Notes under the pieces: generated by a model
What the model saw: the letters and a program-made list of their open reading frames with translations, nothing else
Databases searched by the model: none
Told to the model about the DNA's origin: nothing
Assembly: GCA_009843635.1 (NCBI GenBank)
Contig: VYDB01000046.1
Coordinates: 14,898-48,720, forward strand
DNA length: 33,823 nt
Source of the DNA: Gammaproteobacteria bacterium
GTDB taxonomy: Bacteria > Pseudomonadota > Gammaproteobacteria > Pseudomonadales > Azotimanducaceae
Direction: 5' to 3'
Part shown: one piece after another, positions 1-7,568 of the stretch
How the letters are laid out: each line of letters starts with the position of its first letter
Position numbering within the stretch: position 1 is the stretch's first letter
Program-made: the position numbers and the translations under genes

Positions 1-512
1 GTGCCCACCCGCACGGCCCGCAGGCTGTGGGTGTCCGCGCTCGCATGGGGGAAGTCCCAGTCTTCCGGCAGATGGATCAACTTGCCGTCCAGATCGTACT
101 CCCAGCCGTGAAAGGGACATTTGAAAGACCGGCAAAAGCCCGAGCTCTCCGGGTCGCGCAGCGCCGTGCCCCGGTGCATGCAGGCGTTGCGGAATGCCTT
201 GATCGCACCGTCCTTGTTGCGCACCACGATGGCCGACAGGGTGCCGATGTCGTAAACGTGGTAGTCGCCCGGTTCCGGGATGTGCTCCTCCCGGCAGGCC
301 ATCTGCCAGACGCGCGGCCACAACTTGTCGAATTCCGCCTGCAGGAATGCCTTGGACGTGTAGTTGGCGTAGGGAATGTCATGGTCGCCCATGAACTCGT
401 AGGAATACTCCAAGAACGCCGCCGGGGGCGCGGAGGCGTCCCTAAGTATCGCTTCCTGATAGGTCGGCCCCGGCGCGCGCGCTTGGCCGGGATTCAAATT
501 CGGTTCCGCCAT
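1..512 (-). CDS. Rieske [2Fe-2S] aromatic ring-hydroxylating oxygenase, alpha subunit, N-terminal part (runs off the left edge)
   Basis: Only the first 170 or so residues are present. The frame contains both halves of a Rieske cluster site, CMHRGTAL and CPFHGWEYDLDG, supplying two Cys and two His to a [2Fe-2S] cluster. The preceding text (FDKLWPRVWQMACREEHIPE) is typical of ring-hydroxylating dioxygenase large subunits, which use the cluster to pass electrons to a C-terminal mononuclear iron. That catalytic domain lies outside the window. Two in-frame ATGs exist, at 518 and 512. A GGAGG sits one base from the first and seven from the second, so 512 (MAEPNLNPG) is preferred. The substrate cannot be inferred. 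It could equally be an oxygenase acting on aromatic, steroid-like or quaternary amine substrates. Confidence 0.88.
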   Translation of the reverse strand, partial: MAEPNLNPGQARAPGPTYQEAILRDASAPPAAFLEYSYEFMGDHDIPYANYTSKAFLQAEFDKLWPRVWQMACREEHIPEPGDYHVYDIGTLSAIVVRNKDGAIKAFRNACMHRGTALRDPESSGFCRSFKCPFHGWEYDLDGKLIHLPEDWDFPHASADTHSLRAVRVG

Positions 513-616
513 GTCCATGCCTCCGCAAAGCAGCGTAGAGTATCCTTGCTCAATCCGCTGCCTTCAACCCGGACGCTTCAGCTTGAGCAGCATCCACTGG
601 GGGTGCGACGAGGAGG

Positions 617-692
617 TGGCTCCGCCTGCTGGGCTCGAACCAGCGACCCGCTGATTAACAGTCAGCTGCTCTACCAACTGAGCTAAGGCGGA
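617..692 (-). tRNA. tRNA-Asn (anticodon GTT)
   Basis: Read on the minus strand, 76 bases fold as a complete cloverleaf. The acceptor stem is TCCGCCT paired with AGGCGGA, the discriminator is G and the CCA is encoded. The D arm is GCTC/GAGC, the anticodon stem GCTGA/TCAGC has loop CTGTTAA (anticodon GTT), the variable loop is GGGTC and the T arm is GCTGG/CCAGC with loop TTCGAGC. It reads asparagine codons AAC and AAU. It is a lone tRNA gene between the Rieske oxygenase and the acyl-CoA ligase. Confidence 0.97.
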
Positions 693-744
693 ACAGAAGG
701 CTTACGCTCGCCAACCACCGACTGCCGGATGGCGAGGGACGGCA

Positions 745-772
745 AGTATAGCGGCGGCCACTTCGAATGCAA
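745..772 (-). promoter_or_regulatory. Probable sigma70-type promoter of tRNA-Asn
   Basis: On the minus strand TATACT (745-750, five of six to consensus) is preceded by TTGCAT (767-772) with a 16-base spacer, about 52 bases upstream of the mature tRNA 5' end. The -10 is convincing and the -35 only moderate. The -35 would overlap the first possible ATG (767) of the divergent acyl-CoA ligase frame, which argues that the ligase starts further in, at 869. Confidence 0.45.
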
Positions 773-868
773 CTGGATGCGGCCTTCCTTGAATCTCCAA
801 CACTGGCGCTTGCCGGAATCCGCCAGTACATTAGCGGCTCCAGCAGCGAAGCATTAGGGGAACGAGGG

Positions 869-2494
869 ATGGATTTTCACTTCGCCACGGCTTGGGAGGT
901 CATTGCGGACACCGTTGGCCAAAAGCCCGCCGTGATCTGCGGCGACCAAGTTCGCACTTGGCGCGAGTTCGATGACCGGGCGGCTCGGTTGGCGGCTGTG
1001 TACAGCGACCATGGCTTGGGTGTTGATTCGAAAGTGGGCACTTACTTGCACAACTGCGGCGAGTATCTCGAAGCGCAGTACGCAGCGTTCAAGATCAGCG
1101 GCTGCCCAATCAACGTGAACTACCGCTACAAGGCCGACGAACTGGTGTATCTGCTCGACAACGCCGATGCCGAAGCAGTGGTTTTCCAGGCCTCTTACGC
1201 CGCGCGCATCTGGGAGATACGCGACCGCCTGGCGAAGGTGAAGCTCTACATCCAAGTGGACGACGGCACCGAAACCCTGCTCGATGGCGCCTTGGATTAT
1301 GAGCGCGCCATCCGCGATGCCAAGCCCATGCCACGCATCGAACGGGATCCCTTGAGCATCTACATGCTCTACACCGGGGGCACCACCGGCATGCCCAAGG
1401 GCGTGATGTACCACGGCGGCCTTTTCTGCCAAGCGTTGATGGGCATGGGTGCCGCCGGACGGGAGCTGCCGCCGCCGGAACGCATTGCCGAGGTGCCCGC
1501 CTTGATCGAGGCCATCGGCGGCGGCGCGCCCATCTCGCTGCCCGCCTGCCCGCTCATGCACGGCACTGGCATGTGGCTGGGTGGCTTCATACCCCTTTCC
1601 CTGGGCGGCACCGTGGTGCTCACGCCTCGGCTGGGGCTCGACCCGGACCATATCTGGGGATTGGTGGAGCGCCACCGCGTCACCGATCTCGTCATCGTTG
1701 GCGACGCCTTCGCCCGGCCCCTGCTGGCTGCGCTCGACGAAGCGGCGCGGCGCGGCAACTCCTACGAAATTTCCAGCGTCCGCCAGATCATCTCCAGCGG
1801 CGTGATGTGGAGCGCCGAGAACAAGCAGGGCCTGCTGAAGCACCACGACATGGCGCTGGTCGATGCCATCGGCTCCACGGAGGGCGGCATGGGCACCAGC
1901 GTTACCACGCGGGAAGCCCGCACCGAGACCGCCAAGTTCGTCCTCAACGAAGGCGTGAAGGTCTTTACCGAGGACGGCCGGGAAGTGCAGCCGGGCTCCG
2001 GGGAAATGGGCATGATCGCCTCCAGCGGCAGCGTGCCGGTGGGCTACTACAAGGACCCGGAAAAGAGCGCCGCCACCTTCCGCGAAATCGGCGGCGTACG
2101 CTACAGCTTCCCCGGCGACTTCGCCACCATCGAAGCCGACGGCTCGATCACGCTGTTGGGGCGCGGCAGCGTCTGCATCAACACGGCTGGCGAGAAGGTG
2201 TTTCCGGAGGAGGTGGAGGAGGCGATCAAACGCCATCCCGAGGTCGCCGACAGCCTCGTGGTCGGCGTCCCCGACGAGCGCTTCGGCGAGCGGGTGGTGG
2301 CGGTGGCTTCCTGCAGCCAGCCAGACGCCTTGGCCGAAGCCGAGCTGATCGACTTCACCCGCGAGCACTTGGCGGGCTACAAGCTGCCGAAGCAGGTGGT
2401 GTTCGTGGACCGCGTCCAGCGGGCGCCCAACGGCAAGGCCGACTACAAGTGGGCGAAGCGCACCGCCTTCGCCGAACTGGGGATCGAAGGATAA
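869..2494 (+). CDS. AMP-dependent acyl-CoA synthetase/ligase (FadD-like), 541 aa
   Basis: A member of the ANL superfamily, which activates a carboxylic acid to an acyl-adenylate and then to the CoA thioester. The order of motifs is complete. The P-loop-like YTGGTTGMPKGVMY is near residue 175 and the GSTEGG adenine-binding motif near 335. A C-terminal GRGSVCINTAGEKVFPEEVE hinge follows, and the catalytic lysine lies in RAPNGKADYKWAK near the end. The frame is open from ATG 767. I prefer ATG 869 (MDFHFATAWEV) because it has an AGGGG eight bases upstream, matches the usual family N-terminus and avoids the tRNA promoter. It leads an apparent operon with a nitroreductase and an acyl-CoA dehydrogenase, so it probably feeds the CoA ester oxidised by the latter. 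The chain length or ring type of the acid is unknown. Confidence 0.93.
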   Translation: MDFHFATAWEVIADTVGQKPAVICGDQVRTWREFDDRAARLAAVYSDHGLGVDSKVGTYLHNCGEYLEAQYAAFKISGCPINVNYRYKADELVYLLDNADAEAVVFQASYAARIWEIRDRLAKVKLYIQVDDGTETLLDGALDYERAIRDAKPMPRIERDPLSIYMLYTGGTTGMPKGVMYHGGLFCQALMGMGAAGRELPPPERIAEVPALIEAIGGGAPISLPACPLMHGTGMWLGGFIPLSLGGTVVLTPRLGLDPDHIWGLVERHRVTDLVIVGDAFARPLLAALDEAARRGNSYEISSVRQIISSGVMWSAENKQGLLKHHDMALVDAIGSTEGGMGTSVTTREARTETAKFVLNEGVKVFTEDGREVQPGSGEMGMIASSGSVPVGYYKDPEKSAATFREIGGVRYSFPGDFATIEADGSITLLGRGSVCINTAGEKVFPEEVEEAIKRHPEVADSLVVGVPDERFGERVVAVASCSQPDALAEAELIDFTREHLAGYKLPKQVVFVDRVQRAPNGKADYKWAKRTAFAELGIEG

Positions 2495-2533
2495 AGGCAG
2501 GATAGAAACGAAGGCAGGCAGAGAGGAGGCACC

Positions 2534-3187
2534 ATGTCCGCAGAATCGCTCTATGAGCTGATGAGCACCCAGCGCGCCATCCGGCGGCTGCGGCCGGACC
2601 CCATCCCGGATGATGTGCTGGAACGCATCATGCAGGCCGCAGCCTGGGCGCCGAGCGGCGGCAATCGGCAGCCTTGGCGCATGGTGATGGTGCATGACCG
2701 CGCCTTGAAGACGCGGCTGGGCGAGCTCTACACCCGCCGCTGGTCGGCGTTCACGGTGAACTACCGCAAGCGCTTCACCGACGCGCCGGAAGAGGAGCGC
2801 CAGCGCGAGGAGCGCACCATCGCCGCTGGCGACTACTTGGCCAGCCACATGGGCGAATGCCCGGTGGTGGCGGTGGTCTGCTTCAATCCGCAGTTCATGG
2901 CGGTGACAGACGCCGATCAGGACCGGGTTTCGGTGGTCGGCGGCGGCTCGGTCTATCTGGCAGTGCAGAACCTCATGCTCGCCTGCCGGGCGGAGGGGGT
3001 GGGCTGCGTGCTCACCACCCTGTTGTGCATGGATGAGCCGGCGGTGCGCGACCTGCTCGGCATCGACCCGGACTGGTTTACTGCCGCTGCCGTGCCGATG
3101 GGCTATCCGGTGGCGGGCGGCTATGGACCCACGGCCCGCATGCCGGCGGGCGAACTGTTCTACCGCGACACTTGGGGCGCTTCGTGA
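2534..3187 (+). CDS. Nitroreductase family flavoprotein, 217 aa
   Basis: An FMN-dependent nitroreductase-fold oxidoreductase. The N-terminal TQRAIRRLRPDPIPDDVLERI and WAPSGGNRQPWR segments are the phosphate- and flavin-contacting signatures of the family, and the length is usual. A clear GGAGG lies just upstream of ATG 2534. The gene follows the acyl-CoA ligase by about 40 bases and precedes an acyl-CoA dehydrogenase by about the same, so the three are probably co-transcribed. In such a setting it could act as an enoate, quinone or flavin reductase. Reduction of nitro compounds is only the founding activity of the family. It ends in GELFYRDTWGAS, a common family ending. Confidence 0.9.
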   Translation: MSAESLYELMSTQRAIRRLRPDPIPDDVLERIMQAAAWAPSGGNRQPWRMVMVHDRALKTRLGELYTRRWSAFTVNYRKRFTDAPEEERQREERTIAAGDYLASHMGECPVVAVVCFNPQFMAVTDADQDRVSVVGGGSVYLAVQNLMLACRAEGVGCVLTTLLCMDEPAVRDLLGIDPDWFTAAAVPMGYPVAGGYGPTARMPAGELFYRDTWGAS

Positions 3188-3226
3188 AGCCGCGCGGTGC
3201 GCCAGGGTGCGGCGAGGCATGATCTT

Positions 3227-4399
3227 GTGAGCCTGCAGACCTTCATCGACGAGCCGGACCACGTGGCGGAGATTCGCCGCCAGATCAAGCGCTTTGTGGC
3301 CGCCGAGGCCCCCCGCGAGAAGCGCGCCCTCTGGGACCGGGAGCACCGCTTCCCGCGCGACGCCTTCCGCCGCCTTGCGGACTTGGGCGTGATGGGCTTG
3401 ACCATAGACGAGGCCTACGGCGGTGCCGGCCAGGACATCGTGGCGGCGGTGGCGGTCATCGAGGAGTTGTGCCGCGCCGGCCCTTTTCTGGCCGGACCCT
3501 ACATCCACGCTGCCTTCTACGGGGGCATGAACCTCTCCGAAAACGGCTCCGAAGCGCAGAAGCGCGAACTGCTGCCGCAATTGGCGCGAGGGGAGATGAC
3601 CTTCGCCTACGGCCTCTCCGAGCCCAACGTGGGGGGCGACCTCGCCAGCGTCGAAACCCGCGCCGAACAGCGCGATGGGAAGATCGTGATCAACGGCGCG
3701 AAACGCTGGTGCACGGGCGCTGACTTCGCCGACATCATCTACTGCTTGGTGCGCTCCGGCCCCGCGGAGGAACGCTACCGCAACCTCTCCTTCCTGCTCG
3801 TGCCCACCGATGCGCCGGGCCTCAGCATGACCCCCATCGAGCACGTCAACCTGCGCTACACGCTGTCGTCCGACGTCTACTTCGACAACGTGGAGTTGCC
3901 CCTCGACGCCGTGGTCGGCGGCGTCGAGATGTGGAACCAAGGTTGGCGGCAGTTGGCGGGACGCGCCCTGGACGTGGAGAAGATCGAGCTGACCGCGGTG
4001 ATCTTCGGCATCGCCCAAGCCGCCATGGAGGAGGCTTGGCAGTACGCCGAGGAGCGCGTCCAATTCGGCCAGCCCATTGCCGGCCACCAAGCCATTCGCC
4101 ACAAGCTGGTCAGCGCCCGCACCAAGCTCCAAGCCTGCCGCCACATGCTCCACCACGCCGCCTGGCTGGCCAACGAGGGCCGCCCCTGCGCAATCGAAAC
4201 CAGCATGGCGAAGCTGTTCTGCGCCGATACCGGCGTTGAGATCGCGCTGGCCTGCCAACAGGTCATGGGCGCCTACGCCCTATCCGACGGCTACGACATG
4301 GAGCGCCACGTCCGCGACCTGCTCGGCATGCCCATCGTCGGCGGCTCATCCGACATGCAGCGCAACAACTTGGCGTCGCTGTGGCGGCTGGGAAGGTGA
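3227..4399 (+). CDS. Acyl-CoA dehydrogenase family protein, 390 aa
   Basis: An FAD-dependent acyl-CoA dehydrogenase. The N-terminal helical domain contains the usual LGVMGLTIDEAYGGAGQD turn, and the middle domain contains FAYGLSEPNVGGDLASVETR and INGAKRWCTGADFAD. The C-terminal helical domain runs to the end at SLWRLGR. The frame extends to GTG 3197. I favour GTG 3227 (MSLQTFIDEPD), which has a GCGAGG nine bases upstream. The loop that in many homologues carries the catalytic glutamate (EGGTSE-like) reads VGGSSDMQ here, so the base may be elsewhere, as in isovaleryl-type enzymes, or the protein may work with a partner. It stops four bases short of the convergent LLM gene. A decayed relative of its C-terminal part lies at 5864-6016. 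Confidence 0.92.
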   Translation: MSLQTFIDEPDHVAEIRRQIKRFVAAEAPREKRALWDREHRFPRDAFRRLADLGVMGLTIDEAYGGAGQDIVAAVAVIEELCRAGPFLAGPYIHAAFYGGMNLSENGSEAQKRELLPQLARGEMTFAYGLSEPNVGGDLASVETRAEQRDGKIVINGAKRWCTGADFADIIYCLVRSGPAEERYRNLSFLLVPTDAPGLSMTPIEHVNLRYTLSSDVYFDNVELPLDAVVGGVEMWNQGWRQLAGRALDVEKIELTAVIFGIAQAAMEEAWQYAEERVQFGQPIAGHQAIRHKLVSARTKLQACRHMLHHAAWLANEGRPCAIETSMAKLFCADTGVEIALACQQVMGAYALSDGYDMERHVRDLLGMPIVGGSSDMQRNNLASLWRLGR

Positions 4400-4403
4400 G
4401 CCC

Positions 4404-5318
4404 CTAGTCTTCCCGCCAAGCCTCGGCGAATCGGGTGATGGCGTCCAAATGCTCGGCGGGGGTGAAGCCCAAATCCAGGGTGGATAAGACCACGCCGGTG
4501 GCGCCCGCCTGCTCCCATGTTCGGGCGCGTTGCGCCCAAGCGCCCGGATTGAAGGTCTCGAAGCCGTCGAAGCCGATCAGGCCGACCAGCATGGAGACAT
4601 CGATGCTGTTGGTCTCCCGCCCCGCGCTTCGGGCGGCTTGATGAACGATGGCGAGACGGCGGCGGAGGTCCTCGGGGGTGCGGATTCGATCTTCGTCCTG
4701 CCAGCGCTTGGGGCTGCCGGATGCCGCAAGCCAACCGTCGGCCAGCCTTCCCGTGCGTTCCAGCACGGCGTCCGCCCAGCCGCCCATCCAGATGGGGATG
4801 GAACGGGCCGGGCGCGGTGCGATGCCGGCGGCGGGAATTCGGTCGAATTCGCCTTCAAAGTTCAGCAGCGGTTCGGACCAGAGTTGCCGGAGCAGGGGAA
4901 TCTGCTCCGCCATGCGCGCCCCCCGGCGGTGGAAGTCCTGGCCCAATGCGGCGTATTCCACTTGGTTCCAGCCGACGCCGACACCCAGAATCAGTCGCCC
5001 GCCGGATACGAAGTCCAAGGTGGCAGCCTGCTTGGCGACCAAGGCGGTGGGGCGCTGCGGCAGCACCAGTATGCCGGTGACCAACTCCACTGCACTGGTG
5101 ATGGCGGCCAAGTAGCCGAACAGGACGAAGGGTTCGTGGAACTCGGTCTCCCAAGTGTAGGGGCCGCTCAGCTCATGCACCGCCGGGTCGGCACCCAGCA
5201 CGTGCTCATAGACGACGATCTGCTCATAGCCCAGATCCTCGGCCCGCACGGCGAACTCCCGCACCAAGCCGAGATCGGAGCCGAACTCCGTTTGCGGATA
5301 GACCAAGCCGAGTTTCAT
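4404..5318 (-). CDS. LLM-class (luciferase-like) flavin-dependent oxidoreductase, 304 aa
   Basis: A TIM-barrel flavin- or F420-dependent monooxygenase-like protein. The start MKLGLVYPQTEFGSDLGLVR, the ATLDFVSGGRLILGVGVGWN segment around residue 105-125 and IPIWMGGWADAVLER in the second half are characteristic of the F420-dependent LLM subgroup (TIGR03619-like). Length is normal. The ATG at 5318 is the family start. It converges on the acyl-CoA dehydrogenase. Whether the cofactor is F420 or FMN cannot be decided, and no F420 biosynthesis gene is in the window. A stretch 43/48 identical to its first bases occurs again at 12139-12186 as a broken copy. Confidence 0.9.
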   Translation of the reverse strand: MKLGLVYPQTEFGSDLGLVREFAVRAEDLGYEQIVVYEHVLGADPAVHELSGPYTWETEFHEPFVLFGYLAAITSAVELVTGILVLPQRPTALVAKQAATLDFVSGGRLILGVGVGWNQVEYAALGQDFHRRGARMAEQIPLLRQLWSEPLLNFEGEFDRIPAAGIAPRPARSIPIWMGGWADAVLERTGRLADGWLAASGSPKRWQDEDRIRTPEDLRRRLAIVHQAARSAGRETNSIDVSMLVGLIGFDGFETFNPGAWAQRARTWEQAGATGVVLSTLDLGFTPAEHLDAITRFAEAWRED

Positions 5319-5350
5319 GGGCGCAATTTATCACGCTGGCCTCCCGCCTT

Positions 5351-5429
5351 GAGGCGCACGCCACAGCCCAAAGCGACCTGATAGACTGGACCCGCAAGCA
5401 CTTGCCGGGCCACAAGCTGGCGAACCAAG
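5351..5429 (+). pseudogene. Remnant of an acyl-CoA ligase C-terminal region
   Basis: Positions 5378-5428 match 2345-2395 of the intact ligase gene at 42 of 51 bases. Translated, they read [17 protein letters not shown] against LIDFTREHLAGYKLPKQ. The frame can be followed back to about 5351 but has no start or upstream ligase sequence. It runs out at the start codon of the next gene. I read it as a fragment of a paralogous copy. Chance similarity is unlikely at this identity. Confidence 0.7.
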
Positions 5430-5822
5430 ATGAGCAACACCGATCGTCATGCAACAAACAAGGCGAACGCCATGGCGTTCTACGACCTGATGTTCAACCA
5501 ATGCCAGCCCCGCGCTGCCATCGAGAAATACGTTGGCGAGCGGTACACGCAGCACAACCCCGAAGTGGGCGACGGCAAGGAAGCCTTCATCGCGTACTTC
5601 GAGCGCATGCAGGCCGAGTATTCCGGCAAGCGGGTGCATTTCAAGCGAGCGATAGCGGAAGGCAACCTCGTGGTGCTGCACTGCCATCAGGAATGGCCCG
5701 GCGACAATGACTACGCGGGGATCGACATATTCCGCTTCGACGACAACGGCAAGATCGTCGAGCACTGGGACGTTCTGCAGATCGTTCCGACGAATTCGGC
5801 CAACCCGAACACGATGTTCTGA
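5430..5822 (+). CDS. SnoaL-like / NTF2-fold polyketide cyclase-type protein, 130 aa
   Basis: The sequence [28 protein letters not shown] followed by [13 protein letters not shown] and ending in [21 protein letters not shown] is the signature of the predicted SnoaL-like, aldol-condensation-type family (COG4922-like), a small cone-shaped alpha+beta fold. Family members are often of unknown substrate. The ATG at 5430 has no strong ribosome site. It begins immediately after the acyl-CoA ligase remnant and ends about 40 bases before an acyl-CoA dehydrogenase remnant. It therefore sits where a nitroreductase lies in the intact cluster at 2534. Confidence 0.88.
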   Translation: MSNTDRHATNKANAMAFYDLMFNQCQPRAAIEKYVGERYTQHNPEVGDGKEAFIAYFERMQAEYSGKRVHFKRAIAEGNLVVLHCHQEWPGDNDYAGIDIFRFDDNGKIVEHWDVLQIVPTNSANPNTMF

Positions 5823-5863
5823 CGAGGTGCTCCCTCAGACCCACGAGAAGGTGGTCCCCGAGC

Positions 5864-6016
5864 AAACACGCCACCTCGCTGGCCAGCGAGCGTCGCCCTT
5901 GCGCGTTCGAGACCAGCATGGCCAAGCTGCTCTGCGCTAACACCGGTACCGAGACCGCACTCATCTGGCAGTGGGTCGTTTGCACCTCCGGTCCGTCCAA
6001 CGGCTACGACTCGTGA
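5864..6016 (+). pseudogene. Remnant of an acyl-CoA dehydrogenase C-terminal region
   Basis: In the frame ending at TGA 6014-6016 the translation contains RRPCAFETSMAKLLCANTG and later SNGYDS. This aligns to GRPCAIETSMAKLFCADTG and SDGYDM of the intact dehydrogenase (around 4180-4300), with 24 of 39 residues identical over the core block. The similarity fades upstream of about 5864, and the reading frame stops where the intact gene would still have about 34 residues to go. No start codon or N-terminal domain is present. This is a decayed paralogue fragment, with no sign of a functional gene. Confidence 0.8.
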
Positions 6017-6062
6017 TTGATCGGAAGGTGGCGGCACAACTTCGCACACAACTACTGCTAAG

Positions 6063-6091
6063 TTGACAAATGAATGAGCAACCTGTTCTAT
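6063..6091 (+). promoter_or_regulatory. Possible promoter of the stator-like operon
   Basis: A perfect TTGACA (6063-6068) is followed after 17 bases by TTCTAT (6086-6091), a weak -10. It is the best match just before the low-GC operon. If used, transcription would begin near 6098 and the ATG at 6090 could not be the start codon. A GGAGGGG at 6108-6114 would then serve TTG 6120. Confidence 0.4.
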
Positions 6092-6119
6092 GCGCAGCCG
6101 CGAATTGGGAGGGGTTGGA

Positions 6120-7568
6120 TTGCTCGAAGCGATGGTCACTAAGTCACAGAATTGGGAAGCGGTGCCGGGGTTTAGCCCCGACACAGGCAAATACGTCCCC
6201 CTGAATCTCGACCACTGGTTGCGCGACCACAAGATTCTTGAAGACGGCAAGTCCCGCGGGGCCAAGGATCTACCAGCGTCGGATATCGAGAGCTTGGGCG
6301 GCACCGAACAACGAATCGTGGACTGGGTCAACCAACGCGGCCGCAACTGTCGAGACATCGTTGCCACGTACTTGTCGGATGTTGAGCGCCTGCTCGCCAA
6401 TATGGACAGGGATGAGGATCTCGACGATACCGCTCGCCAAGTGGGAGAGAAGGCGCAAAACGGTAAGCGTGAGCTGGAAAAGCAAGCGGATTCGCGCATT
6501 AACGCTATGGCGCCCAGGGAGGAAGCGATGCGCCATGCCAGTCGCGACTTCGAGCACTTCAGACAGGAAAACCGCTTGACCCGGCCGCCCGACTACTCAC
6601 ACCGGCGAAATTCTGCTTGGTGGATTAGCGGCGCCCTTCTCTTCGAGGTCGCGCTTAACGCGAGCTTGCTTATGGAGGTTAGCCCTTTTGGCTTCATGGG
6701 CTCTTTCGGCCAAATGGGGCTGATCAGCTTGCTCAACGTTGTGCTGCTCGGCTTAGCGATGGGGACTTTGCTTCGCCAAGTGAACCACGTTCACCTAGGT
6801 CGAAAGCTGTTGGCCGTCTTGGGCGGCCTTGTTTTACTCAGCGCCGCAATTGCGTTCAACCTACTGGTGGGCCACTTCAGGGACAGCATGCAAGCGGTTG
6901 CGAATGCTCCAGCTACCGAACTATTCGTTATTGGCGACGACGCGCTCCAGCGATTTCTGGCACAGCCCTTTAGTTGGGACGCCTTTCAGTCCTTGTTGCT
7001 GGCGCTGTTGGGCCTTGCTTTCTTCTTGTTCGGTGGATTCGAGTGGCTCCGTCGCGATGACCCGTACCCTGGCTATGGCCAAAGGGATCGACAGTTACTG
7101 AAAGAACAGCAGTCCTATGCAGCTGCCTATGATCAGTCCCAAAGCGCTCTTGGGCAAACCTTCAAGGAGTATGAGGGTTGGTTGAAGGACGAAAGACACA
7201 AACTCAGAATTCAGCAAGATCGATACCGAGAGCTGGTAGTTCGTTGCCAAGGTATCAGGGAGAACTATCCGACCAATCTACAACAGTACCAATACGACCT
7301 AGACTATCTGCTCGAAGCATGGCGCACGGCAAACCGAGATGCTCGCAGCACGCCACCGCCAAGTCACTTCGCAGCCAAGGTTCAAATCGATCCCGGCGTT
7401 CTGTTGGCGCCGGATTTCAGCCCTCCCGCAGACAATTCAATGGACCACAGGGAAACGTTGAGGAACCAAGTGCATGAGGCGATTTCCCAACTGCAGGAGG
7501 ACTACAACCGCCTGCGCCGACGCTTCAAGCGGATCGACGAATTGAGTGACGGCAAGCGTGAACTCTAG
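6120..7568 (+). CDS. Unrecognised four-helix membrane protein with helical flanks (stator-like operon gene 1), about 482 aa
   Basis: I do not recognise a family. Counting from the first possible ATG (6090), residues 1-170 are soluble and charged, with a helical, coiled-coil-like stretch at 95-165. Hydrophobic helices follow at about 176-196, 207-229, 240-260 and 298-320. A second long charged helical region (about 332-412) and a proline-rich linker lead to a final helical stretch (455-490). Both ends are probably cytoplasmic. TTG 6120 is chosen for the GGAGGGG at 6108-6114; ATG 6090 and ATG 6132 are alternatives. The stop overlaps the next gene's start. GC content is visibly lower than in the flanking catabolic genes. 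It could scaffold the MotA/MotB-like proteins encoded downstream, but this is inferred from operon position only. Confidence 0.75.
   Translation: MLEAMVTKSQNWEAVPGFSPDTGKYVPLNLDHWLRDHKILEDGKSRGAKDLPASDIESLGGTEQRIVDWVNQRGRNCRDIVATYLSDVERLLANMDRDEDLDDTARQVGEKAQNGKRELEKQADSRINAMAPREEAMRHASRDFEHFRQENRLTRPPDYSHRRNSAWWISGALLFEVALNASLLMEVSPFGFMGSFGQMGLISLLNVVLLGLAMGTLLRQVNHVHLGRKLLAVLGGLVLLSAAIAFNLLVGHFRDSMQAVANAPATELFVIGDDALQRFLAQPFSWDAFQSLLLALLGLAFFLFGGFEWLRRDDPYPGYGQRDRQLLKEQQSYAAAYDQSQSALGQTFKEYEGWLKDERHKLRIQQDRYRELVVRCQGIRENYPTNLQQYQYDLDYLLEAWRTANRDARSTPPPSHFAAKVQIDPGVLLAPDFSPPADNSMDHRETLRNQVHEAISQLQEDYNRLRRRFKRIDELSDGKREL

Noticed and set aside
854-4258. A 1134-codon open frame on the minus strand, antisense to the ligase, nitroreductase and dehydrogenase genes
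   Set aside because: Its translation is low-complexity (rich in His, Gly, Ala, Val, Asp) with no recognisable domain. The sense-strand genes are unmistakable, and high GC at third positions removes stops in this antisense frame.
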